6,691 nt of DNA from Lachnospiraceae bacterium (lineage in GTDB: Bacteria > Bacillota > Clostridia > Lachnospirales > Lachnospiraceae). This document shows, one piece after another, positions 1 through 5,628 of the stretch; the first letter of the stretch is position 1; the number at the start of each line of letters is the position of its first letter. The translations under genes and the position numbers were made by a program. The notes under the pieces were generated by a model. It saw nothing but the letters and a program-made list of their open reading frames with translations, made no database searches and was not told the DNA's origin. The DNA is taken from NCBI GenBank assembly GCA_900770325.1, contig CAAGKE010000047.1, forward strand, positions 1 through 6,691, read 5' to 3'.

Positions 1-9
1 CGGATCGCA

Positions 10-76
10 GGCGTGGTCAGTGGAAGAATGCTTCGCATTCGATCACGCCGCGGCAAGAACGCCAGAGGCGTTCTTG
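10..76. repeat. cluster of strong palindromes, REP-like
   Basis: Two adjacent structures are visible. The first pairs GGCGTGGTC (10-18) with GATCACGCC (41-49) through one G-T wobble and encloses a perfect GAATGC (26-31)/GCATTC (35-40) hairpin with a TTC loop. The second is a perfect 10-bp hairpin, CAAGAACGCC (54-63), loop AGA, GGCGTTCTTG (67-76). An A-run rather than a T-run follows on the plus strand, so it is not a standard intrinsic terminator in either direction. The density resembles dispersed intergenic palindromic (REP or BIME-type) elements, but whether copies exist elsewhere in the genome cannot be seen here. Reading frames 1 and 2 are open through it from the left edge (to 87 and about 100), so the tail of an upstream gene cannot be excluded. 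Confidence 0.6.
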
Positions 77-140
77 AAAAAAAGTAGAAATACGAAAAAT
101 CAATAATAATGAGTGAAGAAAAGGCTGTCGAAAAACAGAC

Positions 141-296
141 ATGAGAAGTGTATTTGATAAAAACAACATCTCTCGGGCGTTTTGCGGCAGTCTTATTTTA
201 TGTGTAATTGTATTTCTGCTGGTATTTATCTGGATTTTGGGTACAGTCCGGTCAGGCTTCAAAACACAATTCTATTATTTTCTAAAATATACATGA
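141..296 (+). CDS. possible small single-span membrane peptide (51 aa)
   Basis: An ATG at 141 opens 51 codons ending in TGA at 294-296. The product has a short polar, basic N-terminus (MRSVFDKNNISR), one strongly hydrophobic stretch at about residues 15-36 that would span a membrane, and a basic aromatic tail. I do not recognise the family. The frame is closed by TGA at 114-116 and offers no alternative start between there and the ATG. Support is weak: the only Shine-Dalgarno-like run (AAAAGG, 119-124) lies 16 nt upstream of the ATG, which is too far. It could be a genuine small membrane protein, the remnant of the N-terminal anchor of a larger decayed protein, or a chance frame. Confidence 0.25.
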   Translation: MRSVFDKNNISRAFCGSLILCVIVFLLVFIWILGTVRSGFKTQFYYFLKYT

Positions 297-321
297 TTTT
301 TGCACTCTGATTGGTATGTTA

Positions 322-358
322 ATATCAAATCAGGATTTAGTAAATCACGATTTGATAT
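322..358. promoter_or_regulatory. 37-bp near-perfect dyad; candidate tandem operator
   Basis: The arms ATATCAAATC (322-331) and GATTTGATAT (349-358) are perfect inverted repeats. Inside them GATTTA (334-339) and TAAATC (341-346) mirror each other around G340, so 18-nt arms match except at two positions. The same sequence reads as two tandem palindromes, AAATCAGGATTT (327-338) and AAATCACGATTT (342-353), with centres 15 bp apart. That arrangement is typical of a site bound by cooperating dimeric repressors. No T-run follows, so it is not a terminator. A weak promoter-like pair, TTGCAC (300-305) and TATCAA (323-328) with 17-bp spacing, would overlap the left arm. The regulator and the regulated gene are unknown; the next gene starts 243 bp downstream. 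Confidence 0.5.
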
Positions 359-530
359 GTTTGGCGATAGTTTCATCCTTGCTCCGGGGAAAAGCTGCAT
401 CAGGCATCTGACTTTGCATTTAAAGGAGTTTATAGTAAGCCTGCTGTAACAGTCTTGAAAGCAGTATTTTTATCATATAGCAAATTTTTGAGTGCGAAAG
501 GGACTTTTTTGCTATTCTTTATAAATGAGA

Positions 531-559
531 TGGAATACCGGGATAATTTGTGATACACT
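531..559 (+). promoter_or_regulatory. weak candidate promoter for the DUF362 gene
   Basis: TACACT at 554-559 is preceded by TGA, giving an extended -10 (TGN-TACACT, 4 of 6 to consensus). The sequence 17 bp upstream, TGGAAT (531-536), matches the -35 consensus poorly. If used, it would give a leader of roughly 35 nt before the ATG at 602. This is the best candidate near the gene, but it is tentative. Confidence 0.25.
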
Positions 560-601
560 AAAGCCAGTGAGAAAACAACACTGCAGGGAGAGGGAAGGAT
601 T

Positions 602-2263
602 ATGGAAAACAAAAGAAATGAAAAGGAATATATTGTGATTACCCGGGCGCCGGATATGGATTTTCGCCGGGATTATGTGGCACTGCCAAAGAATTATGGA
701 ACCAGAGAATATTTTGAACGTCCGGATATTAAGGAAATCTACCGGATGGTTTCTGAGAATCTGAAACAGCTGGATCAGAAGAACGGCTTTTTGAAAAAGC
801 TGTCCGGGTACAGTAAAATCCTGATCAAGCCCAACCTGGTTTCTGTGTATCATCAAAGCGGAATGAAGGATACAGATTATCCGGAATCCACAGATCCCAG
901 AGTGTTTGATGCCATTATTGCTTTTTTAAAACAGTATCATCAGAAAATTGTAATCGTGGAATCCTCCGGCAAACCGATGCCCACAAAGACCAGCTTCAAG
1001 GTGGCGGGTTATGACCGGATCGCTAGGTATCATCATACAGGGCTCGTGGCACTGGAGACCTGCCCGGTGGTACGCTATATGTTGCCCAAAGCAGAGGTGA
1101 TGAAGGAGGTCTATATTCCGGAGATATTCCAGGAAGTGGTGGAAGGGAAAGCTTATTACATTTCGGTTCCCAAGTTGAAAACAAATCTGTATACCCAGGT
1201 GACGCTGGGCTTTAAGAATGCCATGGGAACCATTCCCTATGCGCTGCGGGAGCGGAATCACAATTACTATATCAATAAAAAGCTGGCGGATCTGCTGTAC
1301 CTGTTTGAGCCGAATCTGATCTTTATCGACGGACTGATCGGCGGTGAGGGAAATACCCCGGCTCCGGTGGATCCGGTGGATTCTCATGTGTTTTTATCCG
1401 GAACCAATTCTGTGGCAGTGGACAGTGAGGCTACCAGAATCATGGGACTGGACCCGGATCAGGTTCCCCTGATGGTGGAGGCGAAAAAGCGGGGATTTGA
1501 GGCAAAAGAAGTGGAGATCATCGGTACGGCTCCCAGGTACCGGTTCCGGAGAGCCAATCCTTCGCTGATGGACGAGGAATTCCACCGCACGTTCCCGAAT
1601 ATCCTGGTACTGGCCGGGCACAATCTTCCCCATGCGCCTAAAGTGAAGGATCCCGGACAGGTCACACCAGAGCTGGCGAGAGAGCTGGAGATGGCCTGCG
1701 ATGGAGGCTGCCTGGCGGCACTTCGTTCCGGCTTTGACTATGTGGTATATGCGCCGAAAAAGGATCTGACGATCCCTCTGGTGATTGTGATTGGAGGAGG
1801 GGCGCTGTGCGGAGAAAAACGGTACTGGTTTGACCGGGATGGAAAGCCCTACACAGAAGAGGAAATCCGCGGAATGAAAACTCCGGTCATGACACTGGGG
1901 AACTGTGCAGCTATTTTGAATGATGTGGCTGCCTACAAGACACCGGGATGCTGCAGTCCGTCCACCTGTATGCTGGCGGCTACCGGGGCTATGAAAATCA
2001 CGTTTCCGCTGCTGTCCATGCAGAATAAGTCCGTGGTGCATTTCGCTGGGTATGCTCTTTCCATGGTATTATGCCGGGCGATGTTAAGTCTGAGAGGGAA
2101 ATGGGTAGACTGCCCCTCCAGGCATGAGGATCGGATATTCCCGATCCCCAGCCTGACGGAGGAGCAGCAGAAGAAAAACTATATTGAATGGCCGCTTCCT
2201 AAAATGACGATGGGAATGCGATGGAAAATGATAAAGGATCAGTTTTCTATCTTAAAGCTATAA
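602..2263 (+). CDS. DUF362 domain protein with cysteine-rich C-terminal half
   Basis: This 553-residue protein has no signal peptide or clear membrane span and is probably cytoplasmic. Residues about 70-310 carry the DUF362 hallmarks: KILIKPNLVS (72-81), STDPRVFDAII (96-106), IVIVESSG (116-123), KLKTNLYTQVTLGFKNAMG (191-209), FIDGLIGGEGNTP (241-253) and the SVAVDSEATRIMGLDP block (270-285). DUF362 has no settled biochemical function, and many members carry a ferredoxin-type 4Fe-4S module. No such module is present here. Instead residues about 340-505 contain nine cysteines (366, 370, 403, 435, 450, 451, 456, 491, 504), including CDGGC, GNC and PGCCSPSTC, suggesting a different metal or iron-sulfur site (inference). 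The ATG follows a purine-rich site, AGGGAGAGGGAAGGA (585-599). The 3' end overlaps the convergent c-di-GMP gene by 17 bp. No operon partner is visible, so the context gives no hint of the substrate. Confidence 0.85.
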   Translation: MENKRNEKEYIVITRAPDMDFRRDYVALPKNYGTREYFERPDIKEIYRMVSENLKQLDQKNGFLKKLSGYSKILIKPNLVSVYHQSGMKDTDYPESTDPRVFDAIIAFLKQYHQKIVIVESSGKPMPTKTSFKVAGYDRIARYHHTGLVALETCPVVRYMLPKAEVMKEVYIPEIFQEVVEGKAYYISVPKLKTNLYTQVTLGFKNAMGTIPYALRERNHNYYINKKLADLLYLFEPNLIFIDGLIGGEGNTPAPVDPVDSHVFLSGTNSVAVDSEATRIMGLDPDQVPLMVEAKKRGFEAKEVEIIGTAPRYRFRRANPSLMDEEFHRTFPNILVLAGHNLPHAPKVKDPGQVTPELARELEMACDGGCLAALRSGFDYVVYAPKKDLTIPLVIVIGGGALCGEKRYWFDRDGKPYTEEEIRGMKTPVMTLGNCAAILNDVAAYKTPGCCSPSTCMLAATGAMKITFPLLSMQNKSVVHFAGYALSMVLCRAMLSLRGKWVDCPSRHEDRIFPIPSLTEEQQKKNYIEWPLPKMTMGMRWKMIKDQFSILKL

Positions 2264-4358
2264 ACCCCTTCCGGATCATTTCCGGTTCCATAGGACGGCC
2301 GAAATAGAAGCCCTGGATCATATTGGCGCCCATATCCGTCAGGATGTCCAGGGTCTCTTTGTCTTCTACCCCTTCGATACAAAGCTCCAGTCCCATGCTC
2401 TTGGACAGGTCATAGAGACATCGGATAATGATCCGGTTATATTCATTATGTATAATATCCTGTACGTATGTTTTATCGATCTTGATCTGGCTGATGGGAA
2501 AATCACGCAGATAGTTGAAGCTGGTATAACCGGTGCCAAAATCATCCAGTGCAATGCCGACTCCCATTTTCATCAGATCCCGGCACAGGCGGGTGGCTGA
2601 TTCGAAATTGTTGATCAGGGAGGTTTCCGTCAGCTCACAGATCAGATTTTCGGCTGACAGATGGTTTTCACGTAACGTTGCCACAATATGTTCAAAAATG
2701 CCTGCGTCTGACATCTGCTGAGCAGAAAAATTCACGTGTACAGAAAAACGGGATTCTCCATGATTCCATAAACTGCATTCCCGGATAGCCTGGACCAGAA
2801 CCCAGCGGCCTACCGGAATGATAAGGTCAGAGACCTCCAGTGTCTCAATAAGCTGCTGCTGTGTGGTATCCGGAAGCTCCGGATTGTTGTAGCGAAGCAG
2901 TGCTTCGGCAGAGCACCAGGTATTTCCTTCCGGACCGATATGGGTAATCGGCTGATAAACCACCCTGAAATGACGGAAACCGGAATTGATGTCCGTGCGC
3001 AGCTCATGTTCCAGTCTGTAGCGCCGGGACAGATCCGTTCTGCTTTCGTCTGCATAGAAAGCAACCGTATCGTGAGAGTATTTTGACATTTCATAGAGTA
3101 TCGTATCCGCATTCTTCAAAAGCTTATCCGGTGTTTCCCCGTGGGTTGGATAAAATGCGATGCCGATCCGGATATCAATATAGATACTGTGACTGTCTAT
3201 GATACGGGCTTTGCTCAGAGCAATCTGGAACGGAGTGATGATACTGAGAATCGTATCCCGGTCAGTCTCTTCCAGATGAAGGAGAAATTCATCGCCGTCC
3301 AGCCGATAAAGTCCCACCTGGTTGGGGAAATAAATCTGAAGGATTTTGGCGAATTCCTTTAAGATCCGATTGCCGAAATTATAGCCGTAGATTTCATTGT
3401 AAAGCTTGAAATTGTGAATATCAACGCAGAGAATACAGCCGGATGCGCCGGGTTTTTTCAGATGCTCCTCCATTTCTTTTTCATAACAGTAGCGGTTCTT
3501 CAGGCCGGTGAGCGTATCAGTATAAAGCATTTTTTTCATCTGTGCTTCTGATTTTTTCATTTCCGTGATATCCATCAGGGAACCGGCGATCATTACCGGG
3601 TTTCCTTTTTCATCCAGTACACCTTTGCCATGGCAGGAAATCCACATGATCGTACCCTGCTTTGTATTGACACGATACTCTGCTGTGTGGTACAGTGACT
3701 GACCAGACAGGAAAGGAGTAAAGGATTCCAGAAAAATATGCCGGTCCTCCGGAATAATAAATGAAAGGACACGATCCATTGCATTGTCAAAAGTAGGAGA
3801 TTCCAGTGGAAGAACATCCATTGCCTTCGGGGAAAACGTACATACATTATTTACCAGATCCAACTGGTAAATATAGTCAGTGGAACCTTCCAGAATCAAC
3901 TGATTGATCATCTGTGACCTGCGCAGTTTGGTAATAACCTGATTTAACGTATCCTGATATTCATGCTTCAGTTCATGATCCAGATGTACGAGAGAAAAAA
4001 TCATCGGCTGTTCCGGCAGTCTTACCATGAGGCAAAGGGCAGGAACAGAATCGTATTTTGAAATCAGATCGATCTGTGTATCCGTGCGTAAAGTGTTTCC
4101 TTCTGCAAGGAGAGAGAGATCCTGTTCTATTCTATTCCGGCTGGCTTCGGTAAGGACAGAGGAAAGCTCCCGGAAAGAAAAGATTTCCTTCTGTTTTTTT
4201 TCTTCGCTTACAAGGAGATGGGCCAGAGCAGGTGAAGAATATAGTATTTTTTGCTCAAAATCAATAAAAAAACTGTACTGAATCAATGCTTCCGGGAGAG
4301 AATTCAGGTGATTTGCATCTTTTAATGCCTCCCATGTATTATCTGGCTGCTGTTTCAT
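2247..4358 (-). CDS. PAS-GGDEF-EAL protein, probable c-di-GMP phosphodiesterase
   Basis: A 703-residue cytoplasmic signalling protein with no membrane segment. In order it has a PAS-like N-terminal region (about 22-125), a short helical linker, a PAS/PAC domain (about 152-266), GGDEF (about 275-435) and EAL (about 445-700). The GGDEF site is degenerate. The signature reads DGDEF (354-358), the usual GHxxGD is GYNFGN (325-330), which loses the guanine-contacting Asp, and no RxxD inhibitory site is evident. The EAL site looks complete: E485 in EALLR, N543, E575 and E578 in ELTE, D605 and D606 in DDFGTG, K626 in KID, E662 in EGVE and Q682 in QGF. I infer that it hydrolyses c-di-GMP to pGpG and that the GGDEF domain binds GTP or has only a regulatory role. 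The start is firm: AAAGGAGG (4373-4366) lies 7 nt before the ATG, with a good promoter upstream. What the PAS domains sense is not visible. Confidence 0.92.
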   Translation of the reverse strand: MKQQPDNTWEALKDANHLNSLPEALIQYSFFIDFEQKILYSSPALAHLLVSEEKKQKEIFSFRELSSVLTEASRNRIEQDLSLLAEGNTLRTDTQIDLISKYDSVPALCLMVRLPEQPMIFSLVHLDHELKHEYQDTLNQVITKLRRSQMINQLILEGSTDYIYQLDLVNNVCTFSPKAMDVLPLESPTFDNAMDRVLSFIIPEDRHIFLESFTPFLSGQSLYHTAEYRVNTKQGTIMWISCHGKGVLDEKGNPVMIAGSLMDITEMKKSEAQMKKMLYTDTLTGLKNRYCYEKEMEEHLKKPGASGCILCVDIHNFKLYNEIYGYNFGNRILKEFAKILQIYFPNQVGLYRLDGDEFLLHLEETDRDTILSIITPFQIALSKARIIDSHSIYIDIRIGIAFYPTHGETPDKLLKNADTILYEMSKYSHDTVAFYADESRTDLSRRYRLEHELRTDINSGFRHFRVVYQPITHIGPEGNTWCSAEALLRYNNPELPDTTQQQLIETLEVSDLIIPVGRWVLVQAIRECSLWNHGESRFSVHVNFSAQQMSDAGIFEHIVATLRENHLSAENLICELTETSLINNFESATRLCRDLMKMGVGIALDDFGTGYTSFNYLRDFPISQIKIDKTYVQDIIHNEYNRIIIRCLYDLSKSMGLELCIEGVEDKETLDILTDMGANMIQGFYFGRPMEPEMIRKGFIALR

Positions 4359-4386
4359 GGCTTAGCCTCCTTTCCATACTGCCTTT

Positions 4387-4415
4387 ATTCTATCATCAGA
4401 GCCAGTATTTGTCAT
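4387..4415 (-). promoter_or_regulatory. promoter of the PAS-GGDEF-EAL gene
   Basis: Read on the minus strand, the -35 is ATGACA (4415-4410, 5 of 6), the spacer is 17 bp, and the -10 is TAGAAT (4392-4387, 5 of 6) preceded by TGA, an extended -10. Transcription would start near 4380, giving a very short leader of about 20 nt that contains the AAAGGAGG site. This fits a housekeeping sigma-A promoter. Confidence 0.65.
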
Positions 4416-4443
4416 TCTTTTTTACAGAAAAACAGGAGAAAAG

Positions 4444-4465
4444 ATGAAAAATCTATGAAAAATCT
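4444..4465. repeat. perfect tandem 11-bp direct repeat
   Basis: ATGAAAAATCT occurs twice back to back (4444-4454 and 4455-4465) in A-rich sequence between the two divergent promoters. It lies 25 bp upstream of the -35 of the rpmG operon. It could be a regulator site or an extended A-tract region aiding polymerase binding, or simply a slippage duplication. Confidence 0.5.
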
Positions 4466-4490
4466 AAAGTGAAAAGGCGGAAAGAAAAAC

Positions 4491-4520
4491 TTGACTTTCG
4501 GGTATTTTCTGTGTTATACT
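4491..4520 (+). promoter_or_regulatory. strong promoter of the rpmG-secE-nusG-rplK-rplA operon
   Basis: TTGACT (4491-4496, 5 of 6) and TATACT (4515-4520, 5 of 6) are separated by 18 bp. The -10 is preceded by TGT, making it an extended -10. The A-rich stretch 4466-4490 directly upstream resembles an UP element. The start would fall near 4527, leaving a leader of about 95 nt before rpmG. No other comparably good promoter was noticed between here and rplA, so the five genes are probably co-transcribed. Confidence 0.8.
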
Positions 4521-4563
4521 ATGCGGGCGTATGGAAGCAGGCTTTTTTTTTATGCCTAAAAAA

Positions 4564-4585
4564 TGCGGCAGATAAGCGGGCCGCA
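4564..4585 (+). other. hairpin in the rpmG 5' leader
   Basis: TGCGGC (4564-4569) pairs perfectly with GCCGCA (4580-4585) around a 10-nt loop. It lies in the presumed untranslated leader, after a run of nine T (4543-4551) and 16 nt before the AAGGAG site at 4602-4607. No T-run follows, so it is not a terminator. It may protect or regulate the 5' end; I do not recognise it as a named leader motif. Confidence 0.4.
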
Positions 4586-4622
4586 GCACGTAAACTAAAT
4601 TAAGGAGAGCGAGGTGGAAGTT

Positions 4623-4772
4623 GTGCGTACTAGAATTACATTGGCATGTACGGAATGTAAACAGCGTAACTACAACATGACAAAGGATAAGAAAACTCAT
4701 CCTGACAGAATGGAAACTAAGAAGTATTGTCGTTTCTGCAAGAGACATACAGTACACAAGGAAACCAAGTAA
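4623..4772 (+). CDS. rpmG: 50S ribosomal protein L33, zinc-ribbon type
   Basis: This 49-residue basic protein of the large ribosomal subunit has the normal L33 length and pattern: MRTRITLACTECKQRNY at the start and KKYCRFCKRHTVHKETK at the end. Two CxxC pairs (C9/C12 and C36/C39) make it the zinc-binding (C+) form; zinc-independent paralogues lack these cysteines. The GTG at 4623 is chosen because it gives the family length and has GAGGTG (4611-4616) 6 nt upstream. An in-frame GTG at 4614, 6 nt after AAGGAG (4602-4607), would add three residues (MEV) and cannot be excluded. It is the first gene of the operon, and secE follows after 31 nt. Confidence 0.95.
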   Translation: MRTRITLACTECKQRNYNMTKDKKTHPDRMETKKYCRFCKRHTVHKETK

Positions 4773-4803
4773 TCGTCTTTTCGGGCAAAGGAAGTGAGGA
4801 GTA

Positions 4804-5010
4804 ATGGGAAATTCAGAATCAACCCCCAAGAAAAGCTGGTTCGAAGGCCTGAAGGCTGAATTCAGAAAAATCATCTGGCCGACGAAGCAGGATCTTGTGA
4901 AACAGACATCAGCCGTTGTAGTTGTATCTGTCGTGCTCGGAATTATCATTGCGCTTCTGGATTTTATCGTTCAGCATGGCGTAGATTTCCTGGTAAACAT
5001 TAGTTTCTAG
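4804..5010 (+). CDS. secE: preprotein translocase subunit SecE
   Basis: A 68-residue small subunit of the SecYEG channel, which clamps SecY in the cytoplasmic membrane. It has the short single-span form usual in Gram-positive bacteria. The amphipathic cytoplasmic segment shows the SecE signature (EFRKIIWPTKQDLVKQT, residues 19-35), followed by one membrane helix at about residues 36-57 and a short outer tail. GAGGAG (4796-4801) lies only 2 nt before the ATG, while AAAGGAAG (4787-4794) is 9 nt away, so the latter may be the working ribosome site. The position between rpmG and nusG is the classical one. No unusual features. Confidence 0.95.
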   Translation: MGNSESTPKKSWFEGLKAEFRKIIWPTKQDLVKQTSAVVVVSVVLGIIIALLDFIVQHGVDFLVNISF

Positions 5011-5033
5011 TTCAGAAGGACAAAGGTGATTGT

Positions 5034-5549
5034 ATGGCAGAAGCATGCTGGTATGTGGTTCATACCTATTCCGGTTATGAGAACAAGGTGAAAGCCAACA
5101 TTGAAAAGACGATTGAAAACAGACATCTGGAGGATCAGATCCTGGAAGTCCGTGTTCCGCTGCAGGATGTGGTGGAGCTGAAAAATGGCGTCAAGAAAAC
5201 GGTCCAGAAGAAAATGTTTCCGGGTTATGTACTTCTCAATATGATTATGAACGATGATACCTGGTATGTAGTAAGAAATACCAGAGGAGTTACCGGCTTT
5301 GTAGGACCGGGATCCAAGCCGGTTCCGCTGACGGAGACAGAGATGTTCAATCTCGGTATCCAGGCGGCAAACATCGAAGTAGATTTCCAGATCGGTGACA
5401 CTGTGAATGTGGTGGGCGGCGTCTGGAAAGATACGGTTGGCGTGATCCAGTCCATCAACCAGAGCAAGCAGAGTGTCACAATCAATGTTGAGCTGTTCGG
5501 TCGTGAAACACCGGTAGAAATAAGTTTCACAGAAATCAGAAAAATGTAA
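5034..5549 (+). CDS. nusG: transcription termination/antitermination factor NusG
   Basis: A 171-residue RNA polymerase-associated elongation factor that modulates pausing and Rho-dependent termination and can couple transcription to translation. The NGN domain (about residues 4-110) contains WYVVHTYSGYE (6-16), KKMFPGYVLLNM (59-70) and TGFVG (87-91). The KOW domain (about 117-170) contains GDTVNVVGGVWKDTVG and ends with FGRETPVEI. The KOW loop has GGVWKDTVG where many NusG proteins have a GPF-type turn, a mild variant. AAAGGTG (5022-5028) lies 5 nt before the ATG, and the secE stop is 23 nt upstream. After its stop comes the leader with the first L1-binding mimic, so downstream rplK translation is probably controlled separately from nusG. 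Confidence 0.97.
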   Translation: MAEACWYVVHTYSGYENKVKANIEKTIENRHLEDQILEVRVPLQDVVELKNGVKKTVQKKMFPGYVLLNMIMNDDTWYVVRNTRGVTGFVGPGSKPVPLTETEMFNLGIQAANIEVDFQIGDTVNVVGGVWKDTVGVIQSINQSKQSVTINVELFGRETPVEISFTEIRKM

Positions 5550-5564
5550 GCAAGGTAACAGAAA

Positions 5565-5583
5565 CCTGCGTAAGATGCGCAGG
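5565..5583 (+). other. hairpin preceding the rplK L1 mimic
   Basis: CCTGCG (5565-5570) pairs perfectly with CGCAGG (5578-5583) around a 7-nt loop. It ends one nucleotide before the L1-binding mimic and could stack on it to help it fold. No counterpart of the same sequence is seen before rplA. Confidence 0.55.
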
Positions 5584-5584
5584 A

Positions 5585-5612
5585 GTGGGAGGGAAACCCC
5601 CGACAATACCAC
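5585..5612 (+). promoter_or_regulatory. L1-binding rRNA mimic in the rplK leader
   Basis: The 28-nt element runs GTGGGAGGG (5585-5593), five loop bases, CCCGAC (5599-5604) and AATACCAC (5605-5612). GTGG pairs with CCAC at the base and GGG with CCC at the top, leaving an asymmetric internal loop (GA opposite GACAATA). The strands GTGGGAGG and AATACCAC, and the CCGAC between them, match the conserved L1-stalk region (helices 76-78) of bacterial 23S rRNA as I recall it from E. coli. L1 represses its own operon in E. coli by binding such a mimic. The element ends 2 nt before AGGAGGT (5615-5621), the rplK ribosome site, so bound L1 should block initiation. Confidence 0.82.
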
Positions 5613-5628
5613 ATAGGAGGTCATTAAA

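Larger units (their letters stand above)
297..601. other. gene-free region upstream of the DUF362 gene
   Basis: About 300 bases of AT-rich sequence without a credible gene. It holds the 37-bp dyad at 322-358, a loosely spaced 8-bp inverted repeat (ATAGCAAA 477-484 / TTTGCTAT 508-515), a weak promoter candidate near 551-559 and the ribosome binding site of the next gene. I see no recognisable riboswitch, tRNA or other RNA gene. Confidence 0.6.

Noticed and set aside
17..262. Minus-strand frame of 81 codons
   Set aside because: It runs through the palindromic cluster and antisense to the 51-residue frame, has no ribosome site before its ATG, and shows no recognisable domain.
477..515. Inverted repeat ATAGCAAA / TTTGCTAT considered as a terminator
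   Set aside because: The arms are only 8 bp, AT-rich and 23 nt apart, and no T-run follows the right arm. It is recorded as a weak repeat only.
430..612. Minus-strand frame of 60 codons across the start of the DUF362 gene
   Set aside because: There is no ribosome site, it overlaps the start region of a well-supported gene, and it is probably a chance frame.
1394..2041. Minus-strand frame of 215 codons inside the DUF362 gene
   Set aside because: It lies entirely antisense to a gene with clear family motifs; its length is explained by the codon bias of the sense strand.
2271..2285. CCGGA/TCCGG hairpin near the convergent gene ends as a terminator
   Set aside because: The stem is only 5 bp, it lies inside the coding end of the minus-strand gene, and it lacks a T-run on both strands.
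4531..4575. Upstream reading frame of 14 codons in the rpmG leader (MEAGFFFMPKKCGR)
   Set aside because: Its ATG lies only a few bases after the predicted transcription start and has no ribosome site; the frame arises from the T-run and could easily be chance.
4464..4949. Minus-strand frame of 161 codons antisense to rpmG and secE
   Set aside because: Both genes on the plus strand are firmly identified by family motifs; the antisense frame shows no domain and crosses the strong plus-strand promoter.
5007..5624. Minus-strand frame of 205 codons opposite nusG
   Set aside because: It is a shadow of nusG codon use with no ribosome site or recognisable domain, and nusG itself is certain.
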